From NCBI GenBank assembly GCA_022825855.1, contig JAJDWB010000009.1, positions 307,173-371,172 on the forward strand: a stretch of 64,000 nucleotides of DNA, in the 5' to 3' direction. The translations under genes were made by a program, and so were the position numbers. How positions within the stretch are numbered: position 1 is the first letter of the stretch; each line of letters opens with the position of its first letter. Source of the DNA: Dehalococcoidia bacterium. GTDB taxonomy: Bacteria; Chloroflexota; Dehalococcoidia; Bin125. The notes beneath the pieces are model-generated. The model had not been told where the DNA came from. It made no database searches and worked only from the letters and a program-made list of their open reading frames with translations. Below are positions 51,021 through 58,619 of the stretch, in pieces.

Positions 51021-51950
51021 CTAGCGGCCGGCCAGCGCGCGCAGCGCGAACAGGGCGTTGGACGGCCGCTCCGCGATCCGGCGCATCAGGTAGGGATACC
51101 AGCGCTCGCCGTAGGGAATGCTCATCCGCAATCGCTCCCCGCGCTCGCGCATTTCGAGGCCCAACTGGGGTCTGACGCCGTAGAGCATCTGGAACTCCCA
51201 GTAGCCGATCGCGGTCGATTCGTCGGCCAGACGCCGGGCCGCCCGATGCAGGACCGGATCGTGCGTGGCCACGCCGACATCGGCGCCGCCCTGCCAGAGC
51301 TGCTCCAACAGCCCGATGTAGGCCCGCCGGATCGGACCCGCGCCGCTGTGCGCGATCCGGCCCGACTCGCTGTAGGCGCCCTTGGTCAGACGGACCCGCG
51401 CGATGCCCTCGTCGATCAACGCCTGCGCATCGTCCGGGGTGCGGCGCAGATAGCTCTGCAGCGCGACACCGGTCAGCTCCGACGTCGCCGCCGCAGACCG
51501 AAACAGCCGCAGCGTCGCATCGACGGTCTCCGAGCCTTCCATGTCCAGCTCGACCCGCACGCCGTGTCCGTCGGCGCTCTCGACGATCGTGAGCAAGCCG
51601 CGCTCGGCCGTCTCGTAGGAGATGCCGAGGCCCAGCAAGGTCGGTTTGACGCCCATCCGCGCATCCAGGGGCGAGGCCTCGCCGATGGCGGCCGCGAGCG
51701 CGCAGTACTCGGCGACCGCCTGCTCGGCGTCGGCCGGATCGGTCACGGCTTCTCCCAGAAACGAGAACTTGGCGTTCGCGCCGAGCAGCCCGTCGGCGGG
51801 CTGCGAGAGCCGCCGGGCGACCGCCAGGGCGTCGCCCCTCGAGTCGCCGGCGACGAAGCGCCGCACAAGCAGCCGCTCGATCCCCGCCGCGCGGGCAGCC
51901 CGCTCGGCCCAATCCTGTTTCGACAGCCAGATCAGCCCCGGCCGAAGCAT
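51021..51950 (-). CDS. Proline dehydrogenase
   Basis: 309-aa flavin-dependent proline dehydrogenase (monofunctional PutA/PRODH). The TIM-barrel residues are visible as ISYETAERGLLTIVESA, RVELDMEGSETVDATL, RVRLTKGAYSE, VATHDPVLHRAARRLA, QMLYGVRPQLGLEM and the final signature YGERWYPYLMRRIAERPSN, which binds the substrate carboxylate. It oxidises proline to pyrroline-5-carboxylate. It lies 14 bases after the periplasmic binding protein gene and ends just before the riboswitch. The P5C dehydrogenase gene is not here. Confidence 0.92.
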   Translation of the reverse strand: MLRPGLIWLSKQDWAERAARAAGIERLLVRRFVAGDSRGDALAVARRLSQPADGLLGANAKFSFLGEAVTDPADAEQAVAEYCALAAAIGEASPLDARMGVKPTLLGLGISYETAERGLLTIVESADGHGVRVELDMEGSETVDATLRLFRSAAATSELTGVALQSYLRRTPDDAQALIDEGIARVRLTKGAYSESGRIAHSGAGPIRRAYIGLLEQLWQGGADVGVATHDPVLHRAARRLADESTAIGYWEFQMLYGVRPQLGLEMRERGERLRMSIPYGERWYPYLMRRIAERPSNALFALRALAGR

Positions 51951-51964
51951 GGCTCGCTCCCGTC

Positions 51965-53551
51965 CTACTCGTCGCCCGAGGATTCGCTGCCGCCGGGATC
52001 TTCAGCCGCGTAGCGGTCCTGGATTTCCGGCGGGATCAGCGCGTCGGTCACTCGGCGCATCTGCTCGGCGTTGGCGATCTGCGGTTCGATCAGCAGCGAC
52101 ATGCCGTTGAAGAACGTGATCGGGTCGAGCCGCAGGCGCTCGATCAACAGCGCGCCCATGACGCCCAGGTAGGACTGGACCAGCGGGTGGTCGTAGATCG
52201 CGAACAGGATCTTGCCTTCCTGGACCCACTTGGCGAATCCCAGGTTGAAGCCGAACGTCGCCAGCGGCACCTCGGGATCGGGCCACTGGGCGAAGAGGAT
52301 GTCGAGGCCGACCGAGTCGGAGAGCGCCATCACGGCGGCGATGTCACCCTCGCCGGTGCGTTTGAGCAGCGCCTCCTCCGGGTCGTCGCCTTCGTAGCTC
52401 CAGACCTCGACGTCGCCGTTGGCGTAGGTGGCGGAGAGGCCGTCGCAGCGCTCGTGCAAGCCGACGTTGTTCGCTTCATGGACGACGCACAGAATCGTAC
52501 CGTCGATGCCCTGGAGGTTGAACTCCTCGCCCGCCAACTCGCCAGCTCGCCGGTCGTCCAGACCGATGTGGAAACTGGCGCCCACGTCGCCCGCGGCTTC
52601 GACGCCGGAGTTGAAGGTCATGACCGGGATGCCGGCCGCGGCGGCTTCGGCGATGGCCGGAGCCAGCTCGTCGGGCGAGACCAGGGTCGTGGCGATCGAG
52701 ACCGCGCCGTCCGCGACGCAGCGCCGGATCGCGGCGCTCATGTCCGTGACATCGGCGAAGGACTCCGCCCGCAGGTTGATGCCCAGCGCGGCGGCGGCGA
52801 CGAGCGCCGTGTCGCCGGCGAGACCCCAGAACAGGTCCTCTCCGCCGTGGCTGATCGCGCAGAACAGATCCTCCTCACCCGGCAGCAGCGGGTTGAGCAT
52901 CTCGAACCAGTAGTGCACCCAGGTCCAGCCCAGCTCGGGATTGTTGAGCAGGATGTGGTCGCGGGCGAACACGGCTGTCTCCAGCACATGGTTTGAGGTC
53001 GCCATGATCTGCGAAATCTCGCCCGCGAGCAGCCGCCGCTCGACCTCGTCCGCCATCGCCAGGTAGTCGCCCGACTCAAGCACGTCGACGCCGGTGGGGA
53101 AGGTCTCGCCGATCCCGTCGCAGATCGCGCGCAGCGCCGCCTCGGCGGGATCCACCAGGCAAAGGACCGGAGGAAGCGACTCGGGGTCGTCGTCGGCGTG
53201 GAACGCCGCCACGAAGTAGCCGCCCATGCGACGCCCGGTATCGACCAGTTCGGCCTGATATGCAATCTCGATCTGTTCGGCCCGCGTCACCACGTCAACC
53301 GGGAGCGGCGAGCTGTACCGCACCTCCCCCGCTGCGGCGTCGGGCGCCAGGAAGCGCCGGGTTGGCCGTTCAATCTCGCCCCAGTCCCCGCCGCCGCTGC
53401 GTTGTTGGACGCCGATCTCGATGCGCCCGTCGTCGAGCCGCTCGACGGCAACGCGGACCTCTGCATCCCCGCCGCCCTGAGCCGACCAGACCACGCCCAG
53501 CGCGGCGGCCCCAATCAGCACTCCCAGTCCGATCAGCAATATGGCACGCAT
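51965..53551 (-). CDS. Exported periplasmic-binding-protein-like protein with an extra N-terminal domain
   Basis: 528-aa protein anchored or exported by an N-terminal hydrophobic helix (AILLIGLGVLIGAAALGVVW). Residues about 30-125 form an unrecognised beta-rich domain (VRVAVERLDDGRIEIGVQQ). Residues about 140-510 resemble a type I (sugar/LacI-like, Peripla_BP_4) binding fold: LVDPAEAALRAICDGIGETF, AAGIPVMTFNSGVEAA, HIGLDDRRAGELAGEEF, ILCVVHEANNVGLHERCDGL and PLATFGFNLGFAKWVQEGK. AGGAGG six bases before ATG 53551 fixes the start. No permease or ATPase is adjacent; proline dehydrogenase follows in the same operon. The ligand is unknown. Confidence 0.75.
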   Translation of the reverse strand: MRAILLIGLGVLIGAAALGVVWSAQGGGDAEVRVAVERLDDGRIEIGVQQRSGGGDWGEIERPTRRFLAPDAAAGEVRYSSPLPVDVVTRAEQIEIAYQAELVDTGRRMGGYFVAAFHADDDPESLPPVLCLVDPAEAALRAICDGIGETFPTGVDVLESGDYLAMADEVERRLLAGEISQIMATSNHVLETAVFARDHILLNNPELGWTWVHYWFEMLNPLLPGEEDLFCAISHGGEDLFWGLAGDTALVAAAALGINLRAESFADVTDMSAAIRRCVADGAVSIATTLVSPDELAPAIAEAAAAGIPVMTFNSGVEAAGDVGASFHIGLDDRRAGELAGEEFNLQGIDGTILCVVHEANNVGLHERCDGLSATYANGDVEVWSYEGDDPEEALLKRTGEGDIAAVMALSDSVGLDILFAQWPDPEVPLATFGFNLGFAKWVQEGKILFAIYDHPLVQSYLGVMGALLIERLRLDPITFFNGMSLLIEPQIANAEQMRRVTDALIPPEIQDRYAAEDPGGSESSGDE

Positions 53552-53731
53552 TTCCAACCTCCTGCGATGTCGGCCGCCTATGCCATCGTCGGCAATCTAC
53601 GCATGATATGCGCGAGCTCATCAAATGCCGCCTCATCGATGTCGCTTCGAGTCCTGCGCCGCTCTGCCGTCACAGCGATGCCGGGCGCGGTGTGAACCTG
53701 GAGGCAAAAGATCGGGTTTTCAGGTTTCAGG

Positions 53732-53790
53732 GGAATTTTTTTCTGCGGGCCGGTTGGGGCCCGATTTCCCGTAAAACACTGGGAATTGTG
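53732..53790. repeat. Intergenic element, copy 2
   Basis: GGAATTTTTTTCTG (from 53732) to ACTGGGAATTGTG (to 53790) matches the element at 36528-36587 at both ends. The centre GTAAAACAC is the reverse complement of GTGTTTTAC in copy 1, i.e. the palindromic core is inverted. The 515-base gap 53552-54072 otherwise contains TTCAGG repeats and no convincing gene. Confidence 0.5.
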
Positions 53791-53800
53791 CGTGTAGGCT

Positions 53801-53850
53801 TTCAGGTTTTTTCAGGTTTTTTCAGGTTTCTTCAGGCACGTTCAGGTCGA
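53801..53850 (+). repeat. 10-bp tandem repeat TTCAGGTTTT (five units)
   Basis: Five consecutive 10-mers start with TTCAGG at 53801, 53811, 53821, 53831 and 53841; the first two are identical (TTCAGGTTTT) and later ones drift. Two more TTCAGG copies lie at 53719 and 53726. The exact 10-bp period phases T-tracts with the DNA helix. It lies between the divergent binding-protein and dimethylformamidase genes, so a regulatory or DNA-bending role is plausible. Confidence 0.7.
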
Positions 53851-54072
53851 TCCTGTTCGGGTTTGTTCGAATCCGTTCGACTTTCGAGGCATCTGGGTTG
53901 CCGACTGTCGTTGGTGTCAGGCGGGTCATGCGGGGGCGTCCTTTCGTTGAAGTGTGAGCCAGGTAGCGTCATCATATGCGGACATCAGTTCGGTGGCAAA
54001 GCGTTCAGTGATCCAGGTTGCGGCGCCGATCTGCCTGGCCTAGCCTGCGCGGGCGAACCTGCGAGGCTGCGC

Positions 54073-54387
54073 ATGCCGTCTCAGTATCCGATTGACCCGA
54101 GCCGTACCGATCTCGCCCGCGAGTTCATGGACAACCCCATGGGTCCGCACAGCGCCGCGCTGCAGCGCATCGTCACGCGCATGCGCGACTCCGAAGCGGA
54201 GGGCCGCTACGTCCTCGTCACCCGCATCCCCTACGAGGAGTGGGGTCTGGCCCAGCTCTCCGGGCGGCGCGGCGTCGATCTCACCCTGCTCGAAGACCAG
54301 GTCTTCACTTCAATCGAGGAAGCCGAGCGCGCCGTCTTCAGGATGCGCTGGGAGCAGATCACCGGCGCTCCGCTCGCGCTCGACTGA
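54073..54387 (+). CDS. Dimethylformamidase-like small subunit candidate
   Basis: 104-aa soluble protein. Its layout, FMDNPMGPHSAALQRI, then EGRYVLVTRIPYEEWGLAQL, RRGVDLTLLEDQVFTSIEEAERAVFRMRWE, agrees with what I recall of the DmfA1 small subunit of N,N-dimethylformamidase (an NPxG segment, GRY-x, a Glu/Trp segment, then F-x-[ST]-x-EEA-x2-AVF-x2-R-x-E). It lies 35 bases upstream of a large-subunit-like gene, the same order as dmfA1-dmfA2. It is shorter than the 132-aa reference, missing an N-terminal extension. Confidence 0.7.
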   Translation: MPSQYPIDPSRTDLAREFMDNPMGPHSAALQRIVTRMRDSEAEGRYVLVTRIPYEEWGLAQLSGRRGVDLTLLEDQVFTSIEEAERAVFRMRWEQITGAPLALD

Positions 54388-54422
54388 GCCTGCCCACTGA
54401 CCAAGCGCCGAGGGAGCGATCC

Positions 54423-56654
54423 ATGCTCGACAAGAAGATCGCCGGCTACAGCGACCAGATCAGTGTTGCCCCGGGCGAACGCATCCGCTTCATGGTCAGT
54501 TGCGAGCCGGGCGTCGACCGCTACCGGGCCGACATCGTCCGGCTGATCTCCGGCGACCGGCAGCCGGGCGGTCCCGGCTACCGCGACGAGCTGCTGCCGA
54601 CCTCCGTCAGCGGCGAGTATCCCGGACGCACCCAGGAGACGTACTGCGGCTCCTACGCCGTCGTGCCCCACGGACCCGCCTTCGACCGTCTCGGCGACCT
54701 CGGGCTGCAGGCCACCATCTTCCCGACCTTGCCGAATCTGCGGCGCGCCTGCCTGATCTCCAAGATGGACATCGCCGCCGGGCGCGGCTTCGCGCTCTGG
54801 ACCGATCCCGCCGACGGCCTCGTGCTGCAACTCGGCGACGGCGCCGGAGGCATCCGCGAGTTCGCCCTGGGCCAACCGCTCGTCGCCCGCGAGTGGTACC
54901 TGGTCAGCGCCACCTACGACGCCGCCGGCGGCGAGATCCGCCTGAGCCAGCAACTGCTCGACTCCTACGCTCGCGACACGTCGAGCGGCGAGGCAAGTCA
55001 CCGCGTCGAGGGAACCGCCGCGGTGAGCTGCGACGCGCCGCTGCTGATCGCGGCGGCCAGCCGCGAAGAGGCGCGCGGCAAACCGGTGGGCGAGATGATC
55101 TTCAACGGTCGCATCGAGCGGCCGGTGGTCGCCTCGCGCGTGCTCGAGCGCAACGAGATCGAAGCTCTGCGCAGCGACGCCCTGCCGCGCGCCCTGCGTC
55201 CCGACATCTGCGCCGCCTGGGACTTCGCCCGCGCGATCGAGACCGACGAGATCGTCGACATCTCCCCCAACCGCGCCCACGGCGAGCTGATCAACCTGCC
55301 GATCCGCGCCGTGCGCGGCTCAACCTGGACCGGCGACGAGCTGGACTTCAACCACGCGCCGGATCAGTACGCCGCCATCCACTTCCTCGACGACTCGCTC
55401 TACGACTGCGAGTGGGAGCCGGACTTCGAGTTCGAGGTCCCCGCCGACACGCCCAGCGGGCTCTACGCCGCACGCCTCACCTCGGGCGATCAGGAGGACC
55501 ACATCACCTTCGTCGTGCGTCCGCCGCGGAACCGGTCGACGGCGTCGTTGGCGCTGCTGATCCCGACGGCCAGCTACATGGCCTACGGCAACGCTCGAGG
55601 CGCAATGGAGACCGGGAACGAACTGCTCTCCAACCATCTCACCGTGATCTCTCCCGAGATGCGCTATCTCAATCGCCACACCGAGTACGGCAACTCGATG
55701 TACGACAATCACAACGACGGCACCGGCGTCTGCTACTCCTCACGCCTGCGCCCGCTGATCAACATCCGTCCGACCCATCCCTGGCTCTGGCAGCTCAGCG
55801 CCGACATGCACCTGGTCGAGTGGCTCGACGCGCAGGAGATCCCTTTCGACGTAATCACCGACGAAGACATGCACCAGGACGGCGTGGCGCTGCTCGAGCG
55901 CTATTCGTGCGTCATGACGGGCAGTCATCCCGAGTACTACTCGACGCAGATGTGGGACGCGATCCACGCATTCACCCAGCGCGGCGGACGGTTGATGTAC
56001 ATGGGCGGCAACGGCTTCTACTGGCGAGTCGCCTACCGCGACGACAAGCCCGGCGCGATGGAGATGCGGCGGACCGAGGACGGCTCCCGCTCCTGGGCCA
56101 GCGAGCCGGGCGAGTACTTCATGGCCTTCACCGGCGAGTACGGCGGGCTCTGGTGGCGCGCCGGACGCACGCCGCAGTCGCTGGTCGGCAACGGCTTCAT
56201 CGCCCAGGGCTTCGACCACTGCTCCTACTTCCGCCGCACCGACGAGAGCCGCGATCCGCGCGCCGCCTTCATCTTCGAGGGCGTCGAGGACGAGATCATC
56301 GGCGACTTCGGCCTGATCGGCGGCGGCGCGGCCGGTCTGGAGCTGGACTCGGCCAGCCGCGGCTACGGGACGCCGCCCCACGCGCTGACGGTCGCGACGT
56401 CCGAGCAGCACACCGACGCCTACATCCGCGTGAACGAGGACATCGGTCACATGCTGCTCTCGATCGGCGGCCTGGACGATCCGCAGGTGCACGCCGACAT
56501 GGTCTTCTTCGAGACGCCGCGCGGCGGCGCCGTCTTTTCGACCGGCTCGATCGCCTGGGTCTCCTCGCTGTTCCACAACGATCACGACAACAACGTGTCG
56601 CGGATCACCCGTAACGTGCTCGACCGCTTCCTCGACCCCGCCGAGTTCGATTAG
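54423..56654 (+). CDS. N,N-dimethylformamidase-like large subunit
   Basis: 743-aa protein, close to the 762 aa of DMFase large subunit (DmfA2). After MLDKKIAGYSDQISVAPGERI there is a beta-rich N-domain, a concanavalin-like lectin insertion (FALWTDPADGLVLQLGDGAG, REWYLVSATYDAAGGEIRLS), then the catalytic domain with LALLIPTASYMAYGNARG, HTEYGNSMYDNHNDGTG, MTGSHPEYYSTQMWDAI and GGRLMYMGGNGFYWRV. DMFase uses a mononuclear iron held by Tyr and Glu side chains. It would hydrolyse an N-substituted formamide or related amide; the true substrate may differ. Start ATG 54423 is preceded by AGGGAGCG. Confidence 0.85.
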   Translation: MLDKKIAGYSDQISVAPGERIRFMVSCEPGVDRYRADIVRLISGDRQPGGPGYRDELLPTSVSGEYPGRTQETYCGSYAVVPHGPAFDRLGDLGLQATIFPTLPNLRRACLISKMDIAAGRGFALWTDPADGLVLQLGDGAGGIREFALGQPLVAREWYLVSATYDAAGGEIRLSQQLLDSYARDTSSGEASHRVEGTAAVSCDAPLLIAAASREEARGKPVGEMIFNGRIERPVVASRVLERNEIEALRSDALPRALRPDICAAWDFARAIETDEIVDISPNRAHGELINLPIRAVRGSTWTGDELDFNHAPDQYAAIHFLDDSLYDCEWEPDFEFEVPADTPSGLYAARLTSGDQEDHITFVVRPPRNRSTASLALLIPTASYMAYGNARGAMETGNELLSNHLTVISPEMRYLNRHTEYGNSMYDNHNDGTGVCYSSRLRPLINIRPTHPWLWQLSADMHLVEWLDAQEIPFDVITDEDMHQDGVALLERYSCVMTGSHPEYYSTQMWDAIHAFTQRGGRLMYMGGNGFYWRVAYRDDKPGAMEMRRTEDGSRSWASEPGEYFMAFTGEYGGLWWRAGRTPQSLVGNGFIAQGFDHCSYFRRTDESRDPRAAFIFEGVEDEIIGDFGLIGGGAAGLELDSASRGYGTPPHALTVATSEQHTDAYIRVNEDIGHMLLSIGGLDDPQVHADMVFFETPRGGAVFSTGSIAWVSSLFHNDHDNNVSRITRNVLDRFLDPAEFD

Positions 56655-56723
56655 CGGCTGCGCACGAATCGGCTACATTCGACACACGGACCGCGTCGGC
56701 GCACCGAGACCAGGGAGGCACTT

Positions 56724-57014
56724 ATGAAGACGTTGATCATGGAAATCGTCACGCTGCTGGTCTTCTGGCCGCTGCGCATCGTTTCGCGGCTGTTCGGCAA
56801 GCGCGCCAACGCGCGCGTGCGTCAGTGGCAGGACCACACCTGGACCTGGTGGCTGGGCGCCGCCGCCGTGGGCTACATGGCCAGCGACCACTACGCCGGC
56901 GGCGACCACGGACACAGCGTCGGCGGCTTCGAGGGCGGACACTTCGACGGCGGCCACGACGTGGGCGGCGGGTTCGACGGAGGTGGATTCGGCGGCGACA
57001 TCGGCGGGTTCTAG
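56724..57014 (+). CDS. Small membrane protein with Gly/His/Asp-rich tail
   Basis: 96-aa protein. MKTLIMEIVTLLVFWPLRIVSRLFGKR begins with a hydrophobic helix, then a basic amphipathic segment, a second weaker helix TWTWWLGAAAVGYMAS, and a 40-residue tail of Gly, His, Asp and Phe (HGHSVGGFEGG, HFDGGHDVGGG). The tail could bind metal. An AGGGAGG site precedes the ATG. No family is recognised. Confidence 0.65.
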   Translation: MKTLIMEIVTLLVFWPLRIVSRLFGKRANARVRQWQDHTWTWWLGAAAVGYMASDHYAGGDHGHSVGGFEGGHFDGGHDVGGGFDGGGFGGDIGGF

Positions 57015-57054
57015 GCGTCTGCCCGACCGTATCCCTGCGAGCGCGAACCGGATG

Positions 57055-57282
57055 TCAGTCGGCGCGCGCCGTGACGATGGTCGCGATGTTGGCCAGCAGC
57101 CAGGCGGAGGCGGCGCACAACTGCAGCCAGTCGCCGCCGGACTCGAGTCCGTAGGCCAGCATGCTGCTGATCCAGCAGACGCTGGCGACCGTCTGTCCGA
57201 GCCAGCCGATGCTGCGCGCCTTGGCCAGTCGGCCGCGTCCGGCGCCGGAAACGACGAACCGTTGCTCGATTCGCGTCAGCAC
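57055..57282 (-). CDS. Small two-TM protein coupled to the FAD oxidoreductase
   Basis: 75-aa protein from a GTG at 57282 that overlaps the upstream stop (GTGCTGA). It has a basic N-terminus (RIEQRFVVSGAGRGRLAKAR), then two hydrophobic segments (WLGQTVASVCWISSMLAYGL and LQLCAASAWLLANIATIV). No family is recognised. Its translation is coupled to the oxidoreductase gene, suggesting a shared membrane-linked role. A longer frame upstream is possible but lies inside the oxidoreductase gene. Confidence 0.55.
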   Translation of the reverse strand: MLTRIEQRFVVSGAGRGRLAKARSIGWLGQTVASVCWISSMLAYGLESGGDWLQLCAASAWLLANIATIVTARAD

Positions 57283-58403
57283 GCGCACTCCTGGCCGCAG
57301 CAGGAGAGGTCGTCGAGATACATGCCCCACTTGCGATACTCTTCGAGCTCTTCCGCGGGCAGGCCGAGTGAGGTCGCGATCGCCTTGGCGACCACGGCGA
57401 ATCGTTGTCGATACTTGAAGATGAAGCAGAAGACATGATTGTTGTGGCGAACCGCCGGACCGCAGAGGAAGATGCCCGGCACGATCGTTGACTCGTCGTC
57501 TTCGCTGAGCAGCAGGGAGCCGTCTTCGCGTTGCTCGAACAGGTCGGCGACCAGCTTGTGGCTGCCCTCGAACCCGGCTGCCAGCAGCGGCGGCGTGGAG
57601 GTCTGATAGCGCTGCCCGTCCTGAGCCGTGACTTCATAGGTCGTGCCCGAGCAGGTGACGGACTCGATCGCCGTGTTGGGAAACAGCTCGACCTGCGTGG
57701 CGAACTGACGCTCATGCATGCGTTCGAGCGTGAACGGCGAGAGCGCGATGCTCGGATCGGAACTCTCGCTCTCCCAGGGACAGTTGATGTCGAACAGCCG
57801 CACTCGCTTGTCGCAATACGCGAGGTGATAGGCGGCGTCGATCCCGCTTTCGTAGCCGCCGACGATGATGATGTCGTCGCCGTCCAGCTCCTCGTAGCTG
57901 GCGACGGTCGCCGTGTGGCGGCAGAGCTCGCTGCCGGTGAATCCGCCGAGGCGCGGGTACTGGAACTCGCCCGCGGCCCAGATCACGTGCTTGGCGCGCA
58001 AGGTCTCGCCGGCCGTCTCGACGCAGAAGCCGTCGTCGGCCTGTGCGACCTGGAGCACGTCGGTGTGCTCCTCGACCGGCACGTCGAAGAAGTGGGCGAC
58101 GGCGCGCAGATACTTGGCGTAGTCCTGGCCCGTGGGATGTTCGACTTCAAGGCTGTACGCGGGAGAGGTGCCCATCGCGATCGAGTTGATGTCGAGCATG
58201 CCTATCGAGTTGGTCGTGTAGGAGGGCGTGATGAAGCGAGTCTCGGCCGGCCATGAGGCAAACGACGAGGCGACCGTGTGGCGCTCGAGCACGACGAAGT
58301 TCTCGACGCCGGCGTGACTGAGCGTGACCGACACACCAACGCCGGCGGCGCCGCCCCCAACGACGATGACGTCGTAGACGTGCTCACTGTTCCTGGGGCT
58401 CAT
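57276..58403 (-). CDS. FAD/NAD(P)-dependent oxidoreductase with a Cys-rich C-terminus
   Basis: 375-aa pyridine-nucleotide:flavin oxidoreductase related to YpdA/CzcO-type and FMO-like proteins. FAD motif DVIVVGGGAAGVGVSVTLSHAG, NAD(P) motif IIIVGGYESGIDAAYHLA, and the final FAD block STIVPGIFLCGPAVRHNNHVF. The protein ends DDLSCCGQECAC, five residues from the end holding three of four cysteines in a C-C-x3-C-x-C pattern, which could be a redox relay or metal site. Start ATG 58403. Confidence 0.87.
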   Translation of the reverse strand: MSPRNSEHVYDVIVVGGGAAGVGVSVTLSHAGVENFVVLERHTVASSFASWPAETRFITPSYTTNSIGMLDINSIAMGTSPAYSLEVEHPTGQDYAKYLRAVAHFFDVPVEEHTDVLQVAQADDGFCVETAGETLRAKHVIWAAGEFQYPRLGGFTGSELCRHTATVASYEELDGDDIIIVGGYESGIDAAYHLAYCDKRVRLFDINCPWESESSDPSIALSPFTLERMHERQFATQVELFPNTAIESVTCSGTTYEVTAQDGQRYQTSTPPLLAAGFEGSHKLVADLFEQREDGSLLLSEDDESTIVPGIFLCGPAVRHNNHVFCFIFKYRQRFAVVAKAIATSLGLPAEELEEYRKWGMYLDDLSCCGQECAC

Positions 58404-58619
58404 GGGACATACGATCTAGGCGGACTGTATGCTTCCAGCGGCCCGTCCGCGAGGCCTGCAGGCTCGCCCGAATCTGCTCGGCGTCCTGTGCGCGCAATCT
58501 GACCGTGATCGGCCTCCTGCCCGGTCCTGACGGGAACATAGCACGGGTCGGGCCGGCGCGATGTCGGCTGTGTCACAACTCCTCAGCCCAGGCCGCGGCG
58601 ACCCGCCCTCCCCGACTGC

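Noticed and set aside
53801..53850. CRISPR array
   Set aside because: Units are 10 bp with no spacers; no cas genes are nearby.
53860..53880. tRNA T-loop-like GTTCGAATCC
   Set aside because: No acceptor, D or anticodon stems surround it; it is a drifted part of the repeat region.
53260..54072. N-terminal extension of the dimethylformamidase small subunit
   Set aside because: The frame upstream of 54073 runs through the opposite-strand binding-protein gene and the TTCAGG repeats; the residues are low-complexity and unlike a protein domain.
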